64,000 bases of DNA from contig DDUL01000009.1 in assembly GCA_002344785.1 (NCBI GenBank), positions 7,506-71,505 on the forward strand, in the 5' to 3' direction. A program made the position numbers and the translations under genes. This document shows, piece by piece, positions 33,082 through 41,994 of this stretch. The stretch's first letter is position 1. Each line of letters opens with the position of its first letter. Origin of the DNA: Bdellovibrionaceae bacterium UBA2339 (GTDB lineage Bacteria > Bdellovibrionota > Bdellovibrionia > Bdellovibrionales > JAMPXM01). A model generated the notes under the pieces. The model was given only the letters and a program-made list of their open reading frames with translations. It did not search any database and was not told the origin of the DNA.

Positions 33082-34302
33082 TTATTGATCCAATGCTTCG
33101 ACAATAATGGCAATGCCCTGACCGCCACCGATACAGGCTGAGCCGACGCCGAATCGATCGCCGCGGCGTCGCAGCTCCATCACCAAGTGATTCATGATTC
33201 GTGTACCGCTGGCGGCAAGCGGATGCCCGATCGCAATGGCGCCGCCATTGACGTTGGTGCGATCGCGCGGCAGGCCCAACTCTTTTTCGACTGCGAGATA
33301 CTGAGCGGCAAAAGCTTCATTCACTTCGATGAGCGACATGTCCTCAAGCTTCAACTGCGCGCTTTGCAGCGCCTTGCGGATCGCAAGCGCCGGGCCAATG
33401 CCCATGATTTTGGGATCACAGCCGACACTGGCCCAGGCCACCATACGCGCGAGCGGCTTCAGGCCACGGCGGTGCGCCTCGAGTGCTGGCATGAGTACGG
33501 ATATGGCTGCCCCGTCGACGATGCCACTGGCTGTCGCGGCCGTGACCGTGCCGCCGTCTTCAAAGAGCGCTTTCATGCCGCGAACTTTCTCAAGCGTCAC
33601 GTCGGGCTTGGGGTGTTCGTCGCGTTCAACACTGAGTGTGCCCTTGCGAGTCTCGACTTGAACCGGCGCGATTTCGGATGCGAACAGATTTTTGCGTGTC
33701 GCCTCCGCACATCGCGCTTGCGAAAGCAGTGAGTACTCGTCGCACTCTTCGCGCGAAATCTTGTATTGCTCGGCCAAGTTTTCGGCGGTGATCGCCATAG
33801 GCAGTCCAACATACGCATCGGTGAGCGCGCTCGTCATGTAGTCTTCGAGCGGAGCTTTGCCCATACGAAAGCCCTCAAAGCGCGCGCCCCGAAGCACGTA
33901 GGGGATTTGCGACATTTGCTCCACGCCGCCAGCCAACACACAGTTGGCCTCGCGATTCAAAATCATTTGCGCCGCCGAGATCCACGCTTGGAAACCCGAG
34001 CCACAGAGTCGATTCAGACCCAAGGCGCCCACTTCCACGGGCACACCCAGTTTCAGTCCCAAGTGCCGAGGAACGTACGCGGCATCCGCTCCGCTTTGCA
34101 CCACATTGCCGAGGACAACGTGCTCAATTTGTGAGGGCGACATTTTCACATCGGCCAAAGCCGCACGACTTGCGGTCAGAGCGAGATCCGTGGCGCCGAC
34201 ATCTTTGAGCGAGCCACCGAAGGCGCCAAAAGGCGTGCGTCGACCGGCGACGAGCACGGTTTCGTTGGGTGAGAAAAGTAAGTTCTTTGGGCTTGTTGTC
34301 AT
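33082..34302 (-). CDS. Acetyl-CoA C-acetyltransferase (thiolase)
   Basis: 406-aa thiolase of the biosynthetic/degradative AtoB-FadA superfamily. The active-site residues are visible: nucleophilic Cys in LNRLCGSGFQAW near residue 90, NEAFAAQYLAVE, His in GGAIAIGHPLAASG near 350 and Cys in GSACIGGGQG near 390. The ATG at 34302 is chosen; a TTG-started frame upstream is not supported. First gene of the thiolase-SDR-acyl-CoA dehydrogenase unit, divergent from purD. Direction of the reaction (condensation or cleavage) cannot be told; the dehydrogenase neighbour favours degradation. Confidence 0.94.
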   Translation of the reverse strand: MTTSPKNLLFSPNETVLVAGRRTPFGAFGGSLKDVGATDLALTASRAALADVKMSPSQIEHVVLGNVVQSGADAAYVPRHLGLKLGVPVEVGALGLNRLCGSGFQAWISAAQMILNREANCVLAGGVEQMSQIPYVLRGARFEGFRMGKAPLEDYMTSALTDAYVGLPMAITAENLAEQYKISREECDEYSLLSQARCAEATRKNLFASEIAPVQVETRKGTLSVERDEHPKPDVTLEKVRGMKALFEDGGTVTAATASGIVDGAAISVLMPALEAHRRGLKPLARMVAWASVGCDPKIMGIGPALAIRKALQSAQLKLEDMSLIEVNEAFAAQYLAVEKELGLPRDRTNVNGGAIAIGHPLAASGTRIMNHLVMELRRRGDRFGVGSACIGGGQGIAIIVEALDQ

Positions 34303-34361
34303 ATGGACCTGCTTGTTGAAATTCGTCGCACTCACTATCTTGCTCCTAAATGCCAAAGGAC

Positions 34362-34383
34362 GCTAGCCCCTAGGGAGGCTAGC
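34362..34383. promoter_or_regulatory. Inverted repeat in the thiolase-purD intergenic region
   Basis: GCTAGCC-N8-GGCTAGC is a perfect 7-bp inverted repeat about 60-95 bases from both starts; another GCTAGC lies near 34432. It could be an operator shared by the divergent genes. Confidence 0.4.
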
Positions 34384-34458
34384 TGGCGACGTCAAAGTCC
34401 GCTGTGGCTTTTGACTTCATGTGAGAGCAAGGCTAGCTGTTCTTCAGGCGGAGGTTTT

Positions 34459-35745
34459 ATGCGTCGTCGGCAAGTCCTAGTTGTCGGTTCAGGTGGGCGC
34501 GAGCACGCGCTGGTTCAAGCGCTTGTGGCCTCGCCCAGCGTCCAGCAAGTGTATGTCAGTCCCGGCAATGCCGGCATGGCGGCTGATGCCATTGTCCTTG
34601 AACTGAATTGGAAGCCACGCTCGCCCGACTTTGCGATGACGATTTCAAAGTTGCGCGAGCTGAACATTGATCTTGTGGTCATCGGTCCGGAACAAGCTTT
34701 GGCCGATGCGGTGAGTGATGCTTTACGTCAGCAGGGCTTCCTCGTCTTTGGTCCGTCTGCTGAAGCGGCGCAACTCGAGGCTTCGAAAATTTACGCCAAG
34801 GAATTCATGATCGAAGCCGGTGTGCCGACCGCGCGACACTTTGTCGTTGAGTCTGTCGCACAGACGATGGAATGCGCGCGGCATTTTCAACCGCCGTATG
34901 TGCTGAAGGCGGATGGCTTGGCCGCCGGTAAAGGTGTGTTGATTGAGAAAAGCCTGGAAGGCTTGCGCGAGGCCGCAGAGCGACTGTTTGAAAAGCGCGA
35001 GCTGGGCGAAGCCGGAAGTCGAGCTTTGCTCGAAGAGTTCAGCCCAGGTTGGGAGATGAGCCATCTGATCATCACCGACGGTGATCGACATCTCACGCTG
35101 CCCGCGGCACAAGATCACAAACGTTTGCGCGACGCCGACGAGGGACCCAACACCGGCGGCATGGGAGTCGTGGCGCCCATCGCGCTACCGCCGAATCTCA
35201 GCGAGCGTCTTGAGCGCGAAGTGGTGTTGCCGTCACTGGCGCTGATGCGTAAGCGCGGTTTTTTGTTTCGAGGTGTTTTGTTCATCGGCGTGATGGTGAC
35301 GGAGTCAGGCCCCAGTGTTTTAGAATTCAATGTGCGCTTTGGTGACCCTGAAACTCAAGCGCTCTTGCCTCTCTTGGACGGCGATTGGTTCGAGGTGTTT
35401 GATGCCGTCGCTCGAGGTGAGTTCAGCAAGAAATTTTCATGGCGTCCCGACTGTTACACCGCCGTCGTCGTGATGGCCGCCGATGGCTATCCCGAAAATG
35501 TCGTGAAGGGTCAGACGATCGCCGCACTTGACGATCAAGGTCGGCACTCGGCAGGACGAATTCTGCATGCCGGTACAGCCCGAGATCCCCAAGGTCGCTG
35601 GGTGACTTCGGGAGGGCGAGTGCTCAACGCCATCGGTGAGGGGCAAAGTTTGAACGAGGCTCTGCAGAAAGCTTATCGAGTTGTCGACGCCGTTCAATGG
35701 CCAGGGGCGCGAGTTCGCCGCGATATTGGTGCCAAACAAATCTAA
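34459..35745 (+). CDS. purD: Phosphoribosylamine-glycine ligase
   Basis: GARS, second step of de novo purine synthesis: 5-phosphoribosylamine + glycine + ATP to GAR. ATP-grasp protein of 428 aa with SGGREHALVQAL at the N-terminus, IGPEQALADAVSDAL, KADGLAAGKGV near residue 152, the PurD signature RFGDPETQALLPLL near residue 295 and a C-terminal domain with GRILHAGT. The ATG at 34459 is preceded by GGAGG at a 5-base gap; the longer frame lacks family support. It stands alone rather than in a pur operon, and its stop is six bases from that of the convergent P450 gene. Confidence 0.97.
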   Translation: MRRRQVLVVGSGGREHALVQALVASPSVQQVYVSPGNAGMAADAIVLELNWKPRSPDFAMTISKLRELNIDLVVIGPEQALADAVSDALRQQGFLVFGPSAEAAQLEASKIYAKEFMIEAGVPTARHFVVESVAQTMECARHFQPPYVLKADGLAAGKGVLIEKSLEGLREAAERLFEKRELGEAGSRALLEEFSPGWEMSHLIITDGDRHLTLPAAQDHKRLRDADEGPNTGGMGVVAPIALPPNLSERLEREVVLPSLALMRKRGFLFRGVLFIGVMVTESGPSVLEFNVRFGDPETQALLPLLDGDWFEVFDAVARGEFSKKFSWRPDCYTAVVVMAADGYPENVVKGQTIAALDDQGRHSAGRILHAGTARDPQGRWVTSGGRVLNAIGEGQSLNEALQKAYRVVDAVQWPGARVRRDIGAKQI

Positions 35746-35751
35746 CTTGGC

Positions 35752-37167
35752 TTAGAAACTCAGACGAACGGGCAATTCGACAAGTCGTCGCGATTCAAGA
35801 TTCTCCTGCCACCGCAACTCTTGAGAATCGAGCTCCAGATCTTGGATGTCTTCGAGGAAGACTTGCAAAGTCGAACCGATCACATTTGTCGAAAGCCAAG
35901 CGCCCGGACAGCGCTTTCCACCTGCGCCAAAAGTCAAAGCTGAAGAAGCTGCGGTCGTGAATCTTTGAAGATCGAACTTCGAGGCATTCGCGAAAGCGCT
36001 TTCGTCGTAATTGGCGCTCCCGATCAAGAGCGCAATTCGATCACCGGCCCGAATTTGTTCGCCGGCAAATTCCAAGTCAACTTGAGCAACGCGGCTGGTG
36101 ATTTGTGTGGGGCTTTCCAGTCTCAGTGCCTCTTGAATGCCTAGTTCGAGACGAGTCTTCGCTGGCTGATCAGTTGAGTTTCCATCTTCGGCTTTCAGCA
36201 ACTCCGACTTCCAATGAGTCCAGCGCGAGGCTTTTGGAGATTGCATGAGAGTTGCGTTGAGCCAAACGCCGAGCGTATTGGCCCAAGACTTCTCGATGAA
36301 AACAGAAGTGACGAACATCAACATCAATTGCTCTGGCCAAGCTTCCGCATTGGCACCGATGTCTCGGAGCTTGGTCGCGACAGATTTGGTTGACGCCTGT
36401 CGGGGCGTCGCCGAATCCGAATCGGCGGAACACCAAGCGGCGAGTTTCTCGCGAAGCTCGCGATGAGCCTCGACGGCTTTGGCGACTTGCTCCGGCGTTG
36501 GTGTGGAAGCTGTCATCAATGCAAAAATGAGATCACTCAGTTCACAAAGGTGATGCACATCGTCCTTAGGATCTTCAAACAGTAGCCGAATCACTTCATG
36601 TCGAAGCGGTTTGGCAAACTTCGTCAAAAGATCCAATTGCAAGCTCGACGAAGGCGGCGTCGAAGCCTTCCATAAGTTGATTTGCGATCGAGCCCATCGC
36701 CTCAGGAGTTGGGGCAGCTGAGCGAGGCGATCTGGACCTAAAAAGTTCCAGACGGCTTGCCGGTCGGTTTTGAGCTCATGCAGGTCGGAAAAAAATGTCC
36801 AGCGCGAAAGCGTGTCATGAAGCTCTCGCGCCGAGGTCGGCACCTGGGATTGTGGGAACAAATGCTGAGCGCGCCGAGCTGTAAGTCTTGTGTCGCGAAG
36901 CCCGGCCTCGACGTCGGCGTAGCGAGGAATGAGCCAGGCCTTCTCGGTGCGGAAGGCTCGAGCCGTGCGGCGCAGACTCTCATAGGTGTCATAAGGTCGG
37001 GTCGACAAGAATGTCCTCTCTGCGCGGGCCGTCCGTTTAAACTCTAGACGTCCTAACGAGCCTCGTGGCGAGAGTCGGTTGAAGTTGTCTGAAGCCGATG
37101 ACATGCTGATCAAGTCATCGACTGAATTTTCCAACGAGCTGGCCGAGGTTGCAAGTCGACACTGCAT
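35752..37167 (-). CDS. Cytochrome P450
   Basis: 471-aa haem-thiolate monooxygenase. Visible: the ExxR motif in ALRLESP near residue 340, the PERF-like region KFDLQRF, and the haem-binding loop FGAGGKRCPGAWLS (Cys near residue 418). In the I-helix the usual AGxxT is replaced by a VFIEK-type sequence (the acid is retained, the Thr is Lys), unusual and typical of non-canonical P450s or peroxygenases. No signal peptide. The start is uncertain: the ATG at 37167 overlaps the 5' end of the divergent ligase gene region, and the ATG at 37104 is an alternative. A redox partner is not adjacent. Confidence 0.87.
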   Translation of the reverse strand: MQCRLATSASSLENSVDDLISMSSASDNFNRLSPRGSLGRLEFKRTARAERTFLSTRPYDTYESLRRTARAFRTEKAWLIPRYADVEAGLRDTRLTARRAQHLFPQSQVPTSARELHDTLSRWTFFSDLHELKTDRQAVWNFLGPDRLAQLPQLLRRWARSQINLWKASTPPSSSLQLDLLTKFAKPLRHEVIRLLFEDPKDDVHHLCELSDLIFALMTASTPTPEQVAKAVEAHRELREKLAAWCSADSDSATPRQASTKSVATKLRDIGANAEAWPEQLMLMFVTSVFIEKSWANTLGVWLNATLMQSPKASRWTHWKSELLKAEDGNSTDQPAKTRLELGIQEALRLESPTQITSRVAQVDLEFAGEQIRAGDRIALLIGSANYDESAFANASKFDLQRFTTAASSALTFGAGGKRCPGAWLSTNVIGSTLQVFLEDIQDLELDSQELRWQENLESRRLVELPVRLSF

Positions 37168-37187
37168 CAGAAGGATTCGGGAATCGC

Positions 37188-38834
37188 ATGGGCATTATTC
37201 CGAGAAAGTTAGGCTCTCTGCGCGATGCCCAGCTGCAGCTGACATTTTCGGCTGAGCAAATGCAGACTCTCGCTATGCGGCGCGAGGCCGAATTTCGCAA
37301 CTTAGGCCTAAGGGCTCGTGATCGCCTGATTCTGGCGCATGGAAACTCCGTGTACTTCTATGTGGATTTGTTGGCGGCCTGGCGGATCGGCGCGAGCGTC
37401 GTGCCGGTCGATCCGCAATTGACCGATGTCGAGCTTCGGCATCTGGTGCAGTTCACCGAAGCAAGGGCCGTGTGTGCACTTTCCAATCGAGCGCAAGGCC
37501 AGGGATCAAAAATTGAAGCATCAGAATTCGAAATTTGGCTTTCGGATGCATTTGATCTTCAGCAAAGACTTGCGGCCAGCGCTTTGTCGTCTGGCGCGAC
37601 GATTGGCAAGATTCCTGAGGTTGCTGAGAATGCTGAGGTTGCTGAGACGGGGGACTCGACACATCAATTGGACGATCCGGCTCTCATACTGTTTACGTCG
37701 GGATCTTCACAGGCCCCTAAGGGAGTGGTGCACAGCTTTCGAGGTGTGCTGGCCAAACTCAACATTTTCCACACTGTCATGCCGGCCGATGAGTGGGCGC
37801 GGACGCTCGTCATTTTGCCGACTCACTTCGTCTACGGTTTGATGAGTAATAGTTTGGCGCCGTGGTTTCAGGGCTGCGATCTTGTCGTTTACCCAAGCTT
37901 TGATCTTTCAACGCTTGCTCATCTCGGCGACATCCTTCGCAAGGAACGCATCACGGCTTTCTGTTCCGTACCGTCCATGTGGAAGCCTATTTTTCAGTTC
38001 GCTCCGCAACTTAAAGACGCTCCGGATTTTCGCCGAGTCCACTGTGCGGCGGCACCGCTGTCTCGAGAGTTGTGGCAACAAATCAAGGCATGGGCACCTG
38101 GCATTGAGGTGAAGAATGTTTACGGTGCAACAGAAATGGGTTGTGCGATCACCGGTCCGCCCGATGGCCATGATTTTCACGACGGCGACATCGGCCAAGG
38201 CTGGGGCACACAACTGCATGTCGGTCCGCATCCGACGCAGTCGGCGTCCATCGATGAGCTAAGCGAAATTTGGTTGCAAGGTCCCAGCATGATGCTGGGT
38301 TATTACAAACGACCGGATCTGAGTGCGGAAGTGCTTGTCGACGGTTGGTATCGGACGGGTGATCTAGGCGTCAGAAATCAAGATGGACAAGTCACGCATC
38401 GTGGTCGAGTGAACTTTGTCATCAACAAGTCGGGCATGAAGATTCATCCCGAGGATGTCGAGGCCGCGCTGAGCGGACATCCCGATGTGGCCGACTGTGC
38501 GGCATGGGCATGGCCAGATCCATTGGCCGGCGAAGTTGTCGCAGTGGCGCTGGTGGCGCGGGATGCGAATCAAAAATGGCAAGATACTGATTGGCGCGGT
38601 TTTGAAGCTTGGCTGCGCCAGCGCTTAGCGCCTTACAAGCTGCCGACAATCTGGATGCAAGCAGCGAGTTTGCCTCGCACCGAAAGAGGCAAGCTGCAAC
38701 GCGCTCGATTGGTGGAGATGTTTGTGCCTCAAGATCTGCGCGCCACTCGAGTTGATTCCGAGGCGAAAAGTCCAGACACGCCTCAGCGAGATTGGCGCGC
38801 AAAGGCTGCGAGAACTGAAGGCTCAAGCGAATGA
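37188..38834 (+). CDS. AMP-forming acyl ligase (ANL superfamily)
   Basis: 548-aa adenylating enzyme. Core motifs in order: A3 FTSGSSQAPKGVVHS, A4 PTHFVYGLM, A5 NVYGATEMGCA, A7/A8 GWYRTGDLGVRNQDG and GRVNFVINKSGMKIHP, A10 PRTERGKLQR with the catalytic Lys. It activates a carboxylic acid to an acyl-AMP and transfers it to CoA or a carrier protein; the substrate is unknown. The ATG at 37188 is preferred over a TTG at 37149. The stop overlaps the MBOAT start (ATGA), and a free-standing carrier protein lies 4 kb away. A Dlt-like ligase/MBOAT/carrier arrangement is possible. Confidence 0.9.
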   Translation: MGIIPRKLGSLRDAQLQLTFSAEQMQTLAMRREAEFRNLGLRARDRLILAHGNSVYFYVDLLAAWRIGASVVPVDPQLTDVELRHLVQFTEARAVCALSNRAQGQGSKIEASEFEIWLSDAFDLQQRLAASALSSGATIGKIPEVAENAEVAETGDSTHQLDDPALILFTSGSSQAPKGVVHSFRGVLAKLNIFHTVMPADEWARTLVILPTHFVYGLMSNSLAPWFQGCDLVVYPSFDLSTLAHLGDILRKERITAFCSVPSMWKPIFQFAPQLKDAPDFRRVHCAAAPLSRELWQQIKAWAPGIEVKNVYGATEMGCAITGPPDGHDFHDGDIGQGWGTQLHVGPHPTQSASIDELSEIWLQGPSMMLGYYKRPDLSAEVLVDGWYRTGDLGVRNQDGQVTHRGRVNFVINKSGMKIHPEDVEAALSGHPDVADCAAWAWPDPLAGEVVAVALVARDANQKWQDTDWRGFEAWLRQRLAPYKLPTIWMQAASLPRTERGKLQRARLVEMFVPQDLRATRVDSEAKSPDTPQRDWRAKAARTEGSSE

Positions 38835-40309
38835 GTTTTCACTCCACTGCGTATTTTTGCTTTTTGGCACTTGTGCTCTCGGCCGTGGCCCTCAGCCCAA
38901 CCGGTCGACGGCCGCTTGTGCTGCTCGTGAGCAGCTGGATTTTCTATGCGTGGCAAGCGCCCTGGGCGCTCCTATTTTTGTTCGCTATCGTTGGATTGAC
39001 TTGGGTGTTGGCGGCAAAGCTTCGCGATGGCCCGCGCCGAATTTGGCTTGGCGTAGACGTGCTCGCCAAGTTGTTGTTGCTCATTTTGGCCAAGATCTTT
39101 CTTCCATCGTGGAGTGAGAACTGGATCGTACCGGTGGGCTTGGTGTTTTATAGCTTTCAGAGTTTTGGTTACCTCATGGATGTCTACCGAGACTCACGCG
39201 CTCATATTCCTGAGCCATTGAAGCTTGCGCTGTTCATTTCCTTCTTTCCAACCGTCATGTCGGGGCCGATTGAGAGAGCCGCTTCTTTGGTGCCACAATT
39301 GAGTGGCGAGCGCTTGCGGCCCGAAGACAATTGGCACAATGCCGAAGCTTGGCGGGAGATTGGCGCGGGCCTTTTCAAAAAGCTCGTACTGGCTGACGCA
39401 CTATGGGTGTTTGTCGGACCTGTATTTCGTTTGCCACAGTTTCACGGCGGGCTTGAACTCTTGCTCGCTCTTTTGCTCGCGCGATTTATGATCTACGCCG
39501 ACTTTTCGGCTTACTCGAAGATCGCGAGGGGAACGGCGCGGCTTTTCGGCATCGACATTCGCGTGAACTTTGATCGGCCCTTTCAGGCGACCTCGTTGAT
39601 CGATTATTGGCGTCGTTGGCATATTTCGCTTCACGATTGGATGAAGGACTATGTTTTCATCCCTCTCGCCAATTCGTCGATCGGCAAACAACTGGGTGTG
39701 CCCGCCGCGCTTTTCCTTTCGTTCATTTTCATGGGCCTTTGGCATGAAATCACGTGGACCTTCTTTGCCGTGGGTGTTTGGCATGGACTCTTTATGGCCT
39801 TGGATCTGGCCACACGAGATCGTCGCCAAGCGCTGCTGATTCAGTGGGGAGCAGATCGAGTCCCGCGAATTCGAGATCTGGGGCTCAGACTGATCACCTT
39901 GATGGTCTTCATCTTGCCGCCCACTTTGCTCTTCATGGCCAGTTCAATCAGTGATGTGCAGCTGATACTTCGCCAACTCATCACCGGAGACTGGTGGGTC
40001 GCGGCCCAATCTGCGAGTGGTTCATCTCTCGCTGCGGTGTTCGCGGACTTAGAGGCAACGCTGAAGCTTGTGTTGGAACGACTGGGTGGTCCGACGCCAG
40101 AGCGTCAGGCGCTATTGATTCGTAGTCTTGCGCTGCTCGGCGTTTGGGGCATTGTCAGTGAGTTCAACCTATGGCCAAAGTTTGAACGATATCTATCGAC
40201 GGCGAGTTGGCCGATTCGATACCTCATCTATGTGATTTGGTTTCTTGCCCTGGTGGTTTGGGGTGAAACCTGGGGTGGCGCACCCTTTGTTTACTTCTCG
40301 TTCTTTTGA
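38831..40309 (+). CDS. MBOAT-family O-acyltransferase
   Basis: 492-aa polytopic inner-membrane protein (about ten hydrophobic segments) of the membrane-bound O-acyltransferase family (AlgI/DltB/PatB type). Landmarks: FPTVMSGPIERA near residue 142, NFDRPFQATSLIDYWRRWHISLHDWMKDYVFIPL near 238 and the conserved His in MGLWHEITWTF near 303, with VWHG further on. Such enzymes move acyl groups across or at the membrane onto sugars, polyols or teichoic acid. Translational coupling to the acyl ligase suggests the ligase supplies its donor. Confidence 0.92.
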   Translation: MSFHSTAYFCFLALVLSAVALSPTGRRPLVLLVSSWIFYAWQAPWALLFLFAIVGLTWVLAAKLRDGPRRIWLGVDVLAKLLLLILAKIFLPSWSENWIVPVGLVFYSFQSFGYLMDVYRDSRAHIPEPLKLALFISFFPTVMSGPIERAASLVPQLSGERLRPEDNWHNAEAWREIGAGLFKKLVLADALWVFVGPVFRLPQFHGGLELLLALLLARFMIYADFSAYSKIARGTARLFGIDIRVNFDRPFQATSLIDYWRRWHISLHDWMKDYVFIPLANSSIGKQLGVPAALFLSFIFMGLWHEITWTFFAVGVWHGLFMALDLATRDRRQALLIQWGADRVPRIRDLGLRLITLMVFILPPTLLFMASSISDVQLILRQLITGDWWVAAQSASGSSLAAVFADLEATLKLVLERLGGPTPERQALLIRSLALLGVWGIVSEFNLWPKFERYLSTASWPIRYLIYVIWFLALVVWGETWGGAPFVYFSFF

Positions 40310-40315
40310 TTACTG

Positions 40316-41218
40316 TCACTTGACGATCAGGGGCGAGGCCTCGGAGTGAACGCGGCCTTCGCGCTCAATCCCGAGGCGCACGCAATTTGGCAAGGCGAAC
40401 ATCGCATGGTGGATGCGTCCATCATAGGCCTGCCGATCCTGAATTCCCCAGTTCGCTAAGTCTCTGTCGATCTCAGTCGGAGACTTCGCAAAGGGACTTT
40501 GCGTGCGAGAGGCCCACACAAATCCCCAAGACTCAGCGTAGAAGGGAATGAATCTTTCAAAGCTCTCAACGATCGGAAAGACTTCTCGCAGCGTGTGCAC
40601 AATGCCTGCGTGATACTTTAAGTTGTGCACGCTACTCCGGCCCGCTTGCGAGATCAGAACGCCATCCGGTGAAAGCTTTTGCACGAGATTCTCATAGAAC
40701 TCGACGGTGAAGAGAGTGCGAGCCGGCGAAGCCTCAAGCGGATCTGGAATATCCAAATAGATGACATCGAATTGATGTGAGGTTTGCGCGAGCCATTTGC
40801 GTGCGTCTTCGTGATGAATTCGCACGCGCGGATCCTCATAAGCTCCGCGGTGCCACTCCGGCAAATACTGTTTGTAGGCTGCAACGGCCTCTGCATCCAA
40901 ATCGCACAGGACGATTTGCTGAAGTCGCTTGTACTTGACCAGCTCCGCAAGTCCGCTTCCCGGTCCGCCGCCGACCATCAGTGCACTCTGGGCTTTGTCG
41001 AGAATCGCCAACGGCGCATGAACCATCACTTCGTTGAAGAGCCGATGATCGATCTGCGAGGACTGTGGTTTTTGATCAATCATCACAGCTTTGCCAAAGG
41101 TCGAAGTTCTCAAGATCTCAACGTGTTGAAAGGCCGTGTGTCGCTCCCAAAGTGTTTCGAGTACTTCAAAGCGAAAAACTTCACCGGGCTGGAGGATGAA
41201 TTCACGCCATTGACTCAT
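40316..41218 (-). CDS. speE: Spermidine synthase-like aminopropyltransferase
   Basis: 300-aa SpeE-family protein. Rossmann motif VGGGPGSGLAELV near residue 82, acidic loop DLDAEAV, EDARKWL and the catalytic-type DVIYLDIPDPLEAS near residue 152. It probably transfers an aminopropyl group from decarboxylated SAM to an amine, or is a homologue with another nucleophile; both occur in this family. Its start overlaps the HDO gene stop (ATGA), so the operon is PaiB-HDO-SpeE. No SAM decarboxylase is seen nearby, though it may be elsewhere. It converges with the MBOAT gene. Confidence 0.85.
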   Translation of the reverse strand: MSQWREFILQPGEVFRFEVLETLWERHTAFQHVEILRTSTFGKAVMIDQKPQSSQIDHRLFNEVMVHAPLAILDKAQSALMVGGGPGSGLAELVKYKRLQQIVLCDLDAEAVAAYKQYLPEWHRGAYEDPRVRIHHEDARKWLAQTSHQFDVIYLDIPDPLEASPARTLFTVEFYENLVQKLSPDGVLISQAGRSSVHNLKYHAGIVHTLREVFPIVESFERFIPFYAESWGFVWASRTQSPFAKSPTEIDRDLANWGIQDRQAYDGRIHHAMFALPNCVRLGIEREGRVHSEASPLIVK

Positions 41219-41994
41219 GCGGGACCTTTCAAAGAACGAGTCGACGAGCTGATCGAAGTTTCAATCCATACGCCTTCCCAAAAACGCTTCTCCGCTTCAA
41301 GTCCTTGGCGGGCTCCAAGGCGAACGTGGGCTTGAAGATCATCACGTGAAGAGTCTGTGGTCGCAGCGTTGAGCAAGACATCAATCGAGGTCCACAAGGC
41401 ATCCGCATGTAGGGGGTCAGCCTCGAGATGCAATTCAAAAAACTCAAGCGCTGAAGCTTCGAGCTGAGTCATGTGGGCATGGCGTCGCAGCCCTTGGAGA
41501 AAGATCGTGTATTGTGCGGAAGTCAGCTCTTCCGTCGCAGGTCCAATCCAACCCAAGGCGAAACCCAAGTTGGCCAAGTGCTTGAGGTCCTTGCTTTGGC
41601 GTGGCCCAGCTAAAGTCTCCACGCGCTTGAGCATCTGCTCAACGTCCTGAATCCACTGACTCACGCTTGGACCAGCGGGGGCTTGCTCGTCGCCACCCCA
41701 GGCGCGGACGAAGAGCGTGAGTTTGTGAACATGGCTTTGTTCGCTTTGGCCTCGACCTGTTTCTTCCAGCCAATTTTCTTCAAGTGCTGACTTCGCAAGC
41801 GGAAAGGCTTCGAAAAAACCAGCGAGTCTCAGCATCCAATCTGGGAATCGGCGGGCATAGTGCAGATACTGCGACCACACGCGAGCGATCTGCTGATGAT
41901 CCAGATGGCCGAGTTCACGCGCAAAGTTTGAGTGCAGCACATCTTGACGCAGAGATTGAAGTTCCGCGTTTAAGGCCTCGCGAAAGGAGTTCAC
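41215..41994 (-). CDS. Haem-oxygenase-like di-iron oxidase (HDO), second copy
   Basis: 259-aa helical protein. Metal-ligand motifs: the N-terminal block NWLEETGRG, then EQSHVHKL, Glu in GPATEELTSAQ, and HxxxDxxH in HLEADPLHADAL near residue 210. This is the HDO pattern also seen at 18.0 kb, but overall similarity to that protein is low, so they are distant members. The start is GTG at 41994: it overlaps the previous stop by four bases (GTGA) with AGGAGA 7 bases upstream; the longer frame lacks a ribosome site. Flanked by PaiB-like and SpeE-like genes, it might oxidise an amine or amino acid. That substrate is inference only. Confidence 0.83.
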   Translation of the reverse strand: MNSFREALNAELQSLRQDVLHSNFARELGHLDHQQIARVWSQYLHYARRFPDWMLRLAGFFEAFPLAKSALEENWLEETGRGQSEQSHVHKLTLFVRAWGGDEQAPAGPSVSQWIQDVEQMLKRVETLAGPRQSKDLKHLANLGFALGWIGPATEELTSAQYTIFLQGLRRHAHMTQLEASALEFFELHLEADPLHADALWTSIDVLLNAATTDSSRDDLQAHVRLGARQGLEAEKRFWEGVWIETSISSSTRSLKGPA

